Below are positions 10,301-18,208 of a stretch of 64,000 bases of DNA, one piece after another. The notes beneath the pieces are model-generated. The model was given only the letters and a program-made list of their open reading frames with translations. It had not been told where the DNA came from and did no database searches. The stretch spans positions 46,347,374-46,411,373 of the forward strand of contig CM034311.1 of assembly GCA_019925795.1 (NCBI GenBank), read 5' to 3'. Both the position numbers and the translations under genes were made by a program. Position 1 is the stretch's first letter. Every line of letters begins with the position of its first letter. The DNA is from Dendrobium chrysotoxum (Eukaryota; Streptophyta; Magnoliopsida; Asparagales; Orchidaceae).

Positions 10301-12686
10301 TTGGCAAAGGAAATTCATCCTTAGGACATGCCTTGTTCAAGTCTCTATAGTCAACACAGACCCGGATTTGACCATTTTTCTTTCGAACTGGCACGACGCT
10401 GGCTACCCAAGAAGGATATTGTTCTTCTCGAATAAATCCAGCTTCTGCCAACTTCTTGACTTCAGAAACGACTTGTTGTTCAATCTCCAGACGCATACGT
10501 CGTGGAGCTTGCTTGACAGGAATGGCATCATGCCGGATTCCAAGTTTATGGACTGCTACGTCAGCGGACAACCCCGGCATTTCATCGTATGTCCAGGCGA
10601 AGCAATCTTTAAACTCGGATAGAAGTTGAATTAGATCCTCAGACTCATCCTCACTCAACAAAGAACTTATGAAAGTGGGGCGAGGGTCATCCTCTGTTCC
10701 AAGATTGATTTCTTTAAGTTCATCGACTGTTGATTTAATTTCTTCTTCGAATTCAGGGGGTGCATCCCGAACCTGAAGTTCGTCAGAATCATCAAAAGTC
10801 TCCAAACAAAGTCCATCGAACGAATCAATGACTTCAGTAGGGACATTTTTAAATTCAGGACGACTAGTTATCATTAGACAAAACTCGTCATCGTCAAACG
10901 ACCTAACGGTACTAAAACCGATACCACTGGTCCAATGTTTATTAAATTTTGAATTCCAAAGACTTTCGTGGTATCTAGCCTGACCCTTAGTCCATTGACT
11001 CGGAGTAAAACCTTTAGAAATAAGAGACTTAACACCAGCAGGAAAGTAGCCAAAAGGTAATTCCATTAATTCATTAAAATTTGCCTCTTCAAGGATTACA
11101 TCATCTTCATTCCTTGAAGAGGAAGAGCCAGGGAAGAACTTCTTGGCTTTCCTTACTTCTCCATCTAAGTTCGGAGCATCCTTAATTACTAACCCTGAGA
11201 CCCTGTCAGCAGACAGTGGGGTTAAGGTTAAGGATTCAACCGTTCTATTAAGCTTTTCATACAAACTCAATTCAGGCTCGTCACTTTGAATATTTAATTT
11301 TGTATCCTCCTGGTCGCTATCCGATTCTAAAGTGAGATCAAACTTCGGAGGAGGATTGATTTTTGTATAGTCAAAAGCAAATCTGGCACCCCTTTTTCTT
11401 GAATCCTCATCAGAACTTGTTTCGAGTTCGACATAGATCGGGGAATTTCTTTTTTCAATTGAAGGGCGACCTCGACCGCGTGCTCTTTGGGCCATCCTCC
11501 CACCTCTTTGAGGTACAATATTTGGAGGCCTAAAGATCACATGCTCGACGTCGTCTTCACTGCTTGAGCTTTGTCTCTTTTGATTTTTGACTTTTTCTTT
11601 TTTCAATCTTTGAATTGCTTTTGAACTTTGATTTTCTGCCTTTTCCTCCTTGACGTTGATCTCTACTTTAGAACAAGTAGTGGACCCTTTAGGTACGTAG
11701 TACGCTGCATCCTCGTAGATCCCGATCTCGTGAATAGAGAATGGTTGCAGATCACCCTTAATTTCAAACTCAATGCCATCTCGTTGGTACTTGATACATT
11801 GATGCAGGGTAGAAGGAACCATCCTATACTCATGGATCCAGGGCCTTCCTAGGAGCACGTTAAAGGACGTTGCCGAATCAATTATATGAAATTTCGCTTC
11901 AGTTTTCAATTCTCCTATCTCTAGAAGAAGGGTAACTGAACCTAAAGCCTTCTCGCCCTTCTCATTGAACCCACGAAGCACTAACTTATCAGTTGAGAGC
12001 TTGCTAGTATCAATTCTAAGGTATGCGAGAGTCTTTATGTTCATCACGTTGACCGATGCACCCGGGTCAACTAGAACTCTTGATAACTTAAACTTGCCCA
12101 CATTTACTGTGATGTAAAGTGGACGATTGTGGTCGGCAGTTCCAAGGAGTAAATCTTCGTCAGAGAAGGTAACCCCAGGGATTTCCTTAAAGTACAAAGC
12201 TTCTTCCTCGGAAGTTGAGGCTAATTGAGCTAAGCAAATCTCTGGGTCGAGAAGTGCTTTAATTAGAGTCTCCCTCATCTCTTTTGAAAGGACAAGGGCA
12301 TCATAAATGCTCAATTTGGCGGGCAACTTTCTAAGGTGAGCTAAGACATTGTAATCAACACTTGGAACATTAACGTTGGGACCCGGTGGATTTGAAAGAA
12401 TTGGAGTTGATTGTTGAGCGGGAATTTGAATTGGATCATCAGAAACAACTTGTTTTCCTTTATCCTGAGGAGGTAGCCTAGGGGGTAAGACCTTCCCACC
12501 ACGTAGTTGTACTTGCACGACTTCATCAGAAGAACAAACTACAGGGGAGTCTACGCTCTCCTTAGGCGATTGATTGTCGTTATCTGAGCGAGAGTCTGAA
12601 TCTGAAAAGTCTATCACGACAGGACTCCCTTGAAAGTTAATTTCAGGGGTTTCACTATCTGATAAGACATCAGATTCGTTTCTCTT
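7383..12686 (-). CDS. pol: Pro-Pol polyprotein: protease, RT, two RNase H domains, integrase
   Basis: About 1767 codons open in the gag frame after TAA 12687-12689, ending at TAG/TAA near 7383 after NGRFLKKYYA. There is no ATG near its start (12617 is GTG). Aspartic protease: LVDPGASVNVM, Asp codon 12066-12068. RT: VCVDYRDLNKACPKDEFPLP, then FSFMVGSSGYNQI, where motif A normally reads MDG, so the first catalytic Asp is Val (10245-10247). The YIDD box is intact at 10050-10061. RNase H 1 spans roughly 9280-9640. A second RNase H (YFDGAASS, NNEVEYEALI, GDSQLVINQ) lies near 8800-9180 and is diagnostic of Tat. Integrase has an HHCC zinc region near 8330-8440 and DDE residues in WGTDIVGP, SDNGSAF and NGLAEAFNK. 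No chromodomain. Apart from the RT change it looks well preserved. Confidence 0.93.
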   Translation of the reverse strand, partial: KRNESDVLSDSETPEINFQGSPVVIDFSDSDSRSDNDNQSPKESVDSPVVCSSDEVVQVQLRGGKVLPPRLPPQDKGKQVVSDDPIQIPAQQSTPILSNPPGPNVNVPSVDYNVLAHLRKLPAKLSIYDALVLSKEMRETLIKALLDPEICLAQLASTSEEEALYFKEIPGVTFSDEDLLLGTADHNRPLYITVNVGKFKLSRVLVDPGASVNVMNIKTLAYLRIDTSKLSTDKLVLRGFNEKGEKALGSVTLLLEIGELKTEAKFHIIDSATSFNVLLGRPWIHEYRMVPSTLHQCIKYQRDGIEFEIKGDLQPFSIHEIGIYEDAAYYVPKGSTTCSKVEINVKEEKAENQSSKAIQRLKKEKVKNQKRQSSSSEDDVEHVIFRPPNIVPQRGGRMAQRARGRGRPSIEKRNSPIYVELETSSDEDSRKRGARFAFDYTKINPPPKFDLTLESDSDQEDTKLNIQSDEPELSLYEKLNRTVESLTLTPLSADRVSGLVIKDAPNLDGEVRKAKKFFPGSSSSRNEDDVILEEANFNELMELPFGYFPAGVKSLISKGFTPSQWTKGQARYHESLWNSKFNKHWTSGIGFSTVRSFDDDEFCLMITSRPEFKNVPTEVIDSFDGLCLETFDDSDELQVRDAPPEFEEEIKSTVDELKEINLGTEDDPRPTFISSLLSEDESEDLIQLLSEFKDCFAWTYDEMPGLSADVAVHKLGIRHDAIPVKQAPRRMRLEIEQQVVSEVKKLAEAGFIREEQYPSWVASVVPVRKKNGQIRVCVDYRDLNKACPKDEFPLPIPELMVDIASSHVVFSFMVGSSGYNQIKMAPEDERNTAFRSPIGIFCYKVMPFGLKNAGATYQRAMTHIFDDLIHNQVECYIDDLVVKSRVKEAHLYDLRTVFERLRRYDLKMNPLKCAFGVTSGKFLGFVVRHRGIEIDPAKIEAILNMPPPKSLTQLRSLQGRLAYIRRFISNLSGRCQPFSVLAKKDAKFIWDEKCQNAFENIKQYLTNPPVLAAPIPGRPLILYTAALDESLGALLAQINDDGKENALYYLSRRLLPTEIRYPAIEKHCLALVFAAQKLRHYMLSHQVSLISSVNPLQYLMTRPTLSGRLARWSMILLQFEITFIPLRAVKGQAVADFLAAHPLPAESPLNDDLPDEQIMSFEESNVQTWEMYFDGAASSQRGKTPQSTIPGKAGVGLVFITPDKGMMHFSYHLSEPCTNNEVEYEALITGLELAILMEIKEIKIYGDSQLVINQVAGTYKVLNPKLLKYHQYTMHLLEKISIVTMYRVPRGSNSSADALAKLAKEFACPEEDFIPIEVQGRQVLSPVDMEYLNNQSSQVLSTSSAVDEEQDWRQPIIKYLQEGKLPHDRSLANQIKKRALSYALVNDTLYRRSFDQMWLRCLDKREALKIVNEVHAGLCGAHQSGPKMKMKIKRLGYYWPTMIDDCMKIAKCCHQCQVHGVVLHQPPNVLHPTIASWPFESWGTDIVGPIDPPSSRGHRFILAATDYFSKWAEVVPLRNVTSHHVMKFFRDHIVYRFGVPRRIISDNGSAFKSTKINNFASRHGIDWRYSTIYYPRANGLAEAFNKTLVQIIKKTLDDNKRQWDERLVEALWAYRTTYRTPTQSTPFALVYGSEAVLPLEIQIPSLRTAVQNQITTEQNAQLRLEELEGLEERRLQAQQNLELYKARMVQAHDKLVRPRTFRVGDLVLVLRRPILAHRKLGGKFEPTWEGPFVVETVYEGGSYQLVDCKGNHPMLPVNGRFLKKYYA

Positions 12687-14387
12687 TTAAAGAGTCAAAT
12701 CTGGAGAGTTAAGTGTTTGAATTTCTTGATTGATCTCAACTTGTTCTTGATTATTTTCAACAGAAGAGTCATTTAAATTTTCATTCTCAACATTAATCGT
12801 CAAAATATGGGCAGAAGGATCAGACTTTTTATTTAATTTTCGACCCTTTGCCTTTGATGGGGCAAAGTAAAAGTCAGATAATTTCAGTGGTGACAGAGGT
12901 TTTGAGCCACCATCAACCACTTGTACAGATCTCTCATCAACAAATTTCCTCTCTACAGAAAGTTCACTCTTTTCATTTTTATTCAGTACAGTAGTTCCTA
13001 AAACTACTAGAGAGGAAACTGTCCCAACGTCCTCCTGCGAAGCCTCGAGGTCAACCTCCCAGATCGGGTCCCGGGCTCTCGTCGGTAACTGTTGAGAAAG
13101 ACGAAAAGATTTATTAATCGACTTTTTAAATGCCCGGGATAGTGCTATATCCCAACCATCTTCAATGGACAGAGAAGAGTTAGAATTCATACCTGAGATA
13201 GATTTGACAGACCCCTGATCCGGATCGACCAGGTACTCCTTTGGAATTATAATATTACCTTGACGGAAGTTCTTTTCTAGCCAATCTTTGAAGACGATGC
13301 AGTCTTCGATTGTGTGGCCTAACATGCGATGGTAGGGGCAAAAAGTTGGATCGTCCTTCTTATTTGCCTCTTCCGGCTTCTTGGCCTCCGGCAATCGAAA
13401 ATCTGGCTTCTTCTGAAGACTTTTAAAGATCTTTCTCACTGACTCCCTTTTAAATGGATATGTACGAGCCAATCTCTCTTTAAAAGAAATCGGGTGAGAA
13501 TCTCTTGTGGGTTGAGAAGTTACCTGAAAAGGTGGAGATTTTTGAGTTTGTTGTGTTGGAGAATTACTGGACTGAACATTCATTGGTTTCTTCCCCTTAT
13601 CAACAGCTGAAACCATTGCTGTTCTCTTTTCAAAGGATTTCAATGGTTTGTTAGTTTTCTTTTCCTCGGTAGAATCCTTCAGGAATTGCATTTTGGAAGC
13701 CTCTTCCTGTAGATTACTAGCCTTATTCAAAAGTTTTTCAAAGGTTTTGATAGTGAAACCCTTCAGGAGAAAAGCAATAGGCCCGTGGATGTTCTTTAAA
13801 AGAATCTCCACTGCATGTTGCTCTTGCAACTGGGGTTCACACTTCATCGAGAGATTTCGCCATCTCAAGATGTACTCAACCAAAGACTCTCCCGGTTTTT
13901 GTTTTTCGATGACGAGATCACCAACGGTTACACGCTGCTGAGCTCCTGAGAATCTCTTTAAGAATAGACTCTCGAGCTCTGTGAATGTTTTCACTGAACC
14001 ATTAGGTAGATCTGCGTACCACTCAAAAGCAATACCGGATAGACTACTCACAAACTGGCGAAAGAGTAGAGCATCTGACCCTCCTGCGTTGCAACAACTC
14101 GCTCGGAAGTGGGCCAGGTGCTGTCTTGGGTTTTCTAACCCACTAAAAACTTTGAATGAAGGTGGCACAAAGCCTTTAGGATAAGAAACTGAATCATATT
14201 CTTCAGGATAGGGTTTACCCTTTGGAATGGATACAGTCCCTTGAGAATGGGCTAAGGCCTCCCTTACCTGGGTTTCAATCATCTGGCGGATATCTTTGTC
14301 GGCTGGAGAGGTTGGGGAAGCAACCTCTGGAGTTCTAGGACTTGATTCTGTTTTCCTGCTGTGCTCACCCACTGTGTGTGTTGTAGG
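12687..14387 (-). CDS. gag: Gag core (retrotransposon capsid/nucleocapsid)
   Basis: Stop-free frame between TAA at 14388-14390 and TAA at 12687-12689. No ATG lies at its start; the apparent start at 14372 is GTG and the first Met is about 30 residues further in. It contains the retrotransposon gag capsid domain (around LFRQFVSSLSGIAFEWYADL and ESLVEYILRWRNL) in its first third. A C-terminal zinc-knuckle-like motif follows, CPYHRMLGHTIEDC, the CX2HX4HX4C variant usual for Tat Gag proteins. The product would form the virus-like particle and bind element RNA. The stop at its end is in frame with pol, so pol needs readthrough, splicing or a different template. Lys- and Ser-rich linkers separate the two domains. 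Confidence 0.88.
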   Translation of the reverse strand, partial: PTTHTVGEHSRKTESSPRTPEVASPTSPADKDIRQMIETQVREALAHSQGTVSIPKGKPYPEEYDSVSYPKGFVPPSFKVFSGLENPRQHLAHFRASCCNAGGSDALLFRQFVSSLSGIAFEWYADLPNGSVKTFTELESLFLKRFSGAQQRVTVGDLVIEKQKPGESLVEYILRWRNLSMKCEPQLQEQHAVEILLKNIHGPIAFLLKGFTIKTFEKLLNKASNLQEEASKMQFLKDSTEEKKTNKPLKSFEKRTAMVSAVDKGKKPMNVQSSNSPTQQTQKSPPFQVTSQPTRDSHPISFKERLARTYPFKRESVRKIFKSLQKKPDFRLPEAKKPEEANKKDDPTFCPYHRMLGHTIEDCIVFKDWLEKNFRQGNIIIPKEYLVDPDQGSVKSISGMNSNSSLSIEDGWDIALSRAFKKSINKSFRLSQQLPTRARDPIWEVDLEASQEDVGTVSSLVVLGTTVLNKNEKSELSVERKFVDERSVQVVDGGSKPLSPLKLSDFYFAPSKAKGRKLNKKSDPSAHILTINVENENLNDSSVENNQEQVEINQEIQTLNSPDLTL

Positions 14388-15098
14388 TTACAACTGCTCG
14401 GATTGAGATTGCTGTGCCTTGATCATCTGATTTTGCATCTGTTCCATTCTGAGCATCATCTGTTCAATTTTGCTCTCCAGACTCTTGATGTATTCATCTT
14501 TCTCATTCAATTTAATTGATCCATCAGAGTCTGAATCTACTGCTGCAGAGGCTTCTTCTTTACCAGATCGGTGTCTTGAAGGCTCAGCATCTTTATTTGA
14601 TGCTCTGGTCTCAACCATACAAATGTTCCCAGCTGAATCTTCTTCCATCAGATCATCTGCTTCTGGATCAAAGGCTTCAATTGCCATGTTTTTGAGTATG
14701 TCCCTTATTTCTTGTACCACCTCATCGACCGGCCTACCCTCAATTGATTCAAGGTCGATTGGTAGGTACCCCTTATAGTTAATCATCTCTTCAAATTCCT
14801 CATCTCCGAACTGGGTGAGGACCTCTTGAATTTTCAAGTCATCAGCAGTAGGTTCTGCCACTAACTGATCCAACATTTCTTGATCATCCTCAAGTTCTGT
14901 CCCCTCCCCTCCGACTGTCCCGGGGTCGGTAGTCGTGAGGGTGACATCCTCAATAGGGTGAGGGATATCTAACTTAACAGGTGATGAAGGAGTTTGACTT
15001 ATAGGAACTCCAACATCAATCCGAGGAGAATCCTCACATCCCTGAATAAAGAGTCGGGGGACCTTAACAGGTGACTGGACTGGTAACTGAGTTGATGA
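14388..15098 (-). CDS. Acidic spacer and gag N-terminal coiled coil (same frame, between two stops)
   Basis: Stop-free continuation of the ORF1 frame from after TAG (15099) to TAA (14388-14390). The first ATG is at 14874-14876 (162 aa). The N-terminal part is acidic. An internal ATG at 14616-14618 begins MVETRAS, a start typical of plant Ty3/gypsy Gag proteins. It is followed by a heptad-like segment (EYIKSLESKIEQMMLRMEQM) predicted to be a coiled coil. This suggests that the TAA at 14388 splits the Gag N-terminus from the Gag core rather than marking a natural protein end. Alternatives are an independent small protein or readthrough. The open frame is seen directly; the Gag assignment is inference from the MVETR start and position. 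Confidence 0.6.
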   Translation of the reverse strand, partial: SSTQLPVQSPVKVPRLFIQGCEDSPRIDVGVPISQTPSSPVKLDIPHPIEDVTLTTTDPGTVGGEGTELEDDQEMLDQLVAEPTADDLKIQEVLTQFGDEEFEEMINYKGYLPIDLESIEGRPVDEVVQEIRDILKNMAIEAFDPEADDLMEEDSAGNICMVETRASNKDAEPSRHRSGKEEASAAVDSDSDGSIKLNEKDEYIKSLESKIEQMMLRMEQMQNQMIKAQQSQSEQL

Positions 15099-16184
15099 CT
15101 AAACTGGTGTCTCTCTAATCTGAATCCCAACAGTTCTGCTTATCTTCATTGGTACATAAGGTTCATCCAAAGGTATGGGCCTCTTGCCCTTAACATCAAC
15201 TGGTGGTAAATCTTTGACGATCTCTTTTGATTTGGCTATCACAGGGGCCAATTTTGAGAGTCTTGAAGGGGGAACTGGAGGTCTACCACTGAGAGGGTGA
15301 CTCCTACCAGACCCAGTTAAAACTATCTCCTCAGTTTTGGCAGTTGGGAGACGAGGCACCCAATGATATCCATCTACTAACACTGAGGCAACTGGTTGCT
15401 TAACAAACTTTTTGTTTCTCCTCACTGGCTGAGGAGTCAGGTTTCTTGCTTCAGATTTCTCTTCTTTCAAAACTTCTTTCTCAAGTTTATGTGAGATCAC
15501 CCCCTTCAGGTGTCTTACATATTGTTCTTTGGTCTGACCTGTCTCAGCAGCACAGGTATGAATGATGTTCCTTAACATCCTAGTTCTCAAAGTGTTCTTC
15601 TCCCTGGTGGTTCTCTTAACAGTGTAGTCGACTGGGCTAGGTGGAGAGCTAGCAATCCGCGTGACTCTCTCCTCCCCTGCAGCAGCTGCGAGGGGGTGAA
15701 AACGACTCCCTTTCAGGAGTGGAGAAGAGGCAGGGATAGGCAGCTCCTCAGTAGCCTCAGGCTCAACTAAACTCAAGGCTTTCTGTTCAGCTATCTTCCT
15801 TGATTTAGTAATTTTCTTCCTTATCCTTCTCAGGTAGTTCTTCCTAGCACTCTTAGTGCCAAACAGTGCTGTAGAACTAGAAGATCCTTTTTCAACAGTA
15901 GATTTTATTTCAATTTTCTTGTCCTCACTCTGGACTGAGGGTGCAGAAGGTGTAAGGGTAGCACCTGCTGCCAGTTCCAACACTGGGGGAAGGTCACTCG
16001 TAGCTCCCACAGTTAATTCCACTACTGGACCATTCTCGCCCTCAGCAGCGAGATTGATGATTGTTCCACCATTAACAGACAGTTTCAAAGTCTTGAAACC
16101 CATCCCAAACTGAATCGCACTGCTATGAATTAACTCTTCGACTTGGAGGTCTCGGTCAACAGAGAACAGAAGTTTCCCAGCCAT
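15099..16184 (-). CDS. ORF1 upstream of gag, Tat/Ogre-type, unknown function
   Basis: 361 codons from the first ATG (16182-16184, protein starting MAGKLLFSVDRD) to TAG at 15099-15101. The longer apparent start at 16256 is a TTG and was not used. The protein has no recognisable enzymatic domain. It has an Ala/Val-rich N-terminal half, a strongly basic patch (KNYLRRIRKKITKSRK) that could bind nucleic acid or act as a nuclear signal, and a Pro/Ser-rich tail. Ogre elements characteristically carry an ORF of unknown function here (family knowledge). It is in the same frame as everything downstream: after the TAG the frame stays open through the next 711 bases. Role unknown; a nucleic-acid-binding or accessory role is only inference. 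Confidence 0.7.
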   Translation of the reverse strand: MAGKLLFSVDRDLQVEELIHSSAIQFGMGFKTLKLSVNGGTIINLAAEGENGPVVELTVGATSDLPPVLELAAGATLTPSAPSVQSEDKKIEIKSTVEKGSSSSTALFGTKSARKNYLRRIRKKITKSRKIAEQKALSLVEPEATEELPIPASSPLLKGSRFHPLAAAAGEERVTRIASSPPSPVDYTVKRTTREKNTLRTRMLRNIIHTCAAETGQTKEQYVRHLKGVISHKLEKEVLKEEKSEARNLTPQPVRRNKKFVKQPVASVLVDGYHWVPRLPTAKTEEIVLTGSGRSHPLSGRPPVPPSRLSKLAPVIAKSKEIVKDLPPVDVKGKRPIPLDEPYVPMKISRTVGIQIRETPV

Positions 16185-16263
16185 TGCAGAAGATTTGATT
16201 GTCTGAAAATTGAAAGAGAAGACTTGAATCAAACTTTTGAAATTGAATTTTGACAAGAAATTT

Positions 16264-18180
16264 TCTATATTTTATCACATAAATCGAATTATGGGAACTA
16301 TAATCCGATATATAGTGATAAAGTATAGATATCAATTTTGACTTGAAGAAAATTTGAATTTTTGTTGTATATGTTCAACTATAAGAGAATGTTGTAGAGA
16401 GCGTATAACAACAATGGTCTGGATTTGATTTGAAAGGATTCGACGTGGGTTTGAAATTTTGAAGATTGAAAGATTTCCTTTGACTATTTGGAACCAATAA
16501 GTCGGATTTGATTTCAACTTAATAGTTAACAAAATATCAAAGAAAGTCAAGGAGTTTTGACTCGACTCTCATATCCCACTGATCAGGCTAGGGATAAGAT
16601 GTCAGAGGTTTGACTTGATGAAGAGACTAGATGATTAAATTTGAATCTGGAAATAGTACATATTATACTACAAGAGAATATTGTAGTGGTACATGTGACA
16701 GTGAAAATCGAATTTGAATTGAAAGGGAATTTAAACGACTCAAAAATCCGGCAGCATCTCCCCTTATTTTTGAAACTTGAGGTGTTGAATTTACATTCAA
16801 CAAGATAGTTTACAAACATTAGGGAAAATTTTACAGGAAGGAACTCGACTCTTTATATCTTATCAAAGATAAAATGTCAGAGTTCAAAATTTGAAAGACA
16901 CTGAAACTAAATGTTGAATTTGAATTATCAGTGTTCATCTACAAGAAGTATTGTAGAAGAACATTCGACACGTGACGATTAAAACTTGAAGAGAATTGAA
17001 CGGATATTTCTAAAAATTTGAATTTCCGGCAGCACCTCCCCTTATTTTGAAACTCGAGGTGTTGAATTTGCATTCAACTCGACGGTTTACAAATGTTAGG
17101 AAAAGCTAGGGAAAATCACTTGACTCTTTACATTTCAAAAGAATGATTTAAAATGAAATGTCAAAGATTGATTTATCCGGATAAATTTGAATAAATATTG
17201 CATATATTAAGCTACAACAATAGTTATAGAGAAATATATGGCAATGCATTTTGAACTCGATTGACTTTGAAAAGAGAAAAATTTTTTGAAAATCCGGCGG
17301 CATCTCCCCTTACTTTTGAAACTCGAAGTGTCGAACATATGTTCAACAAAACGGTTTACAAACCTATAAGAGGGAGATTCTAAGAAATCAACCTGACTCT
17401 TTCATTCTGACGAGTGACTCAGAATGTAATGTCAAGGATTGAAATGACCGGAGAAGTTGAAAGTGCATTAACTATATACAACTACAATCATTATTGTAGA
17501 ATATATAGTTGCAATGATTATTATAACTTGAAAAGAGATGTTTGAAAAATTTTAAATTTCGGCAGCATCTCCCCTTATTTTGAAACTCGAAGTGTTGAAC
17601 ATATATTCAACATAACGGTTTACAAAAATAGGGGGGATGTTATAAGCTAACCTGACTCTTTCATTCCGACTAGTGATTCGGGATTGAAATGTCAAAGGTT
17701 AGATTAACCAGAAAGTTTCAAACTTTAGATTAAAATTTGGAAGAGGAATCTATATCCTATCACACATATTGAATTATAGGAATTACAATCCTATATGTAA
17801 TGGTAAGATATAGGAATCGATTGAGATTTGAAGACAATGGAATTTTGCTAGACATTTGAAATTATAACTTTGAAGTTAAAGAAATCTTCTGTAAATTGTG
17901 TGAAACTTAGCACGCTATGATTTATTTGCATGTAAGTTTGTAACATGTACAGAAAGACTTTGAAAAGCTCAGCTTGACTCTTTCGCTCTACCAATGAACT
18001 CGGAGGCAAAATGTCAAAGCCAGACTTTGAGAGAGATTTCCTACACTCACCTCTCTTTTCACATGTCTTAATTGAGTTGGCCACACTCACCCAAGGAAAA
18101 AAATGGGTAGAGGGACCAACGGAAGAAAGGTAGTCAAAACTACCGATGCAATAAAATTCGTACCGCTATTAAAGATGGAG
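16264..18180 (-). repeat. Element leader with a degenerate ~270-bp tandem unit and hairpins
   Basis: The 2-kb untranslated leader between primer-binding site and ORF1 is built of diverged units. A conserved block (GGCAGCATCTCCCCTTA followed by TTGAAACTC and GGTTTACAAA) recurs near 16749, 17028, 17293 and 17559. A GACTC..T block and ATGTCA block recur near 16558, 16838, 17110, 17393, 17652 and 17964, giving spacings of about 260-310 bp. Each unit also contains an inverted repeat, often with CTACAA...TTGTAG at its centre: 16656-16692, 16932-16963, 17201-17240, 17470-17510, about 17749-17815, plus two more at 16264-16329 and about 16360-16413. No ORF of substance lies here. Confidence 0.75.
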
Positions 18181-18190
18181 AGAGAGATTT

Positions 18191-18208
18191 TCCCCAGCGG
18201 AGTCGCCA
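18191..18208 (-). other. Primer-binding site (tRNA-Arg type)
   Basis: The element-sense strand reads TGGCGACTCCGCTGGGGA, complementary to a tRNA 3' end finishing in CCA. It sits six bases inside the 5' LTR. Ogre elements are known to use a tRNA-Arg primer with this type of sequence; the tRNA identity here is from family knowledge, not from a match made in this window. Confidence 0.85.

Noticed and set aside
10098..10622. 174-codon plus-strand ORF
   Set aside because: Antisense shadow of the RT region; its translation has no family resemblance.
16185..16256. Longer start for ORF1 at 16256
   Set aside because: That codon is TTG. The first ATG is at 16182-16184.
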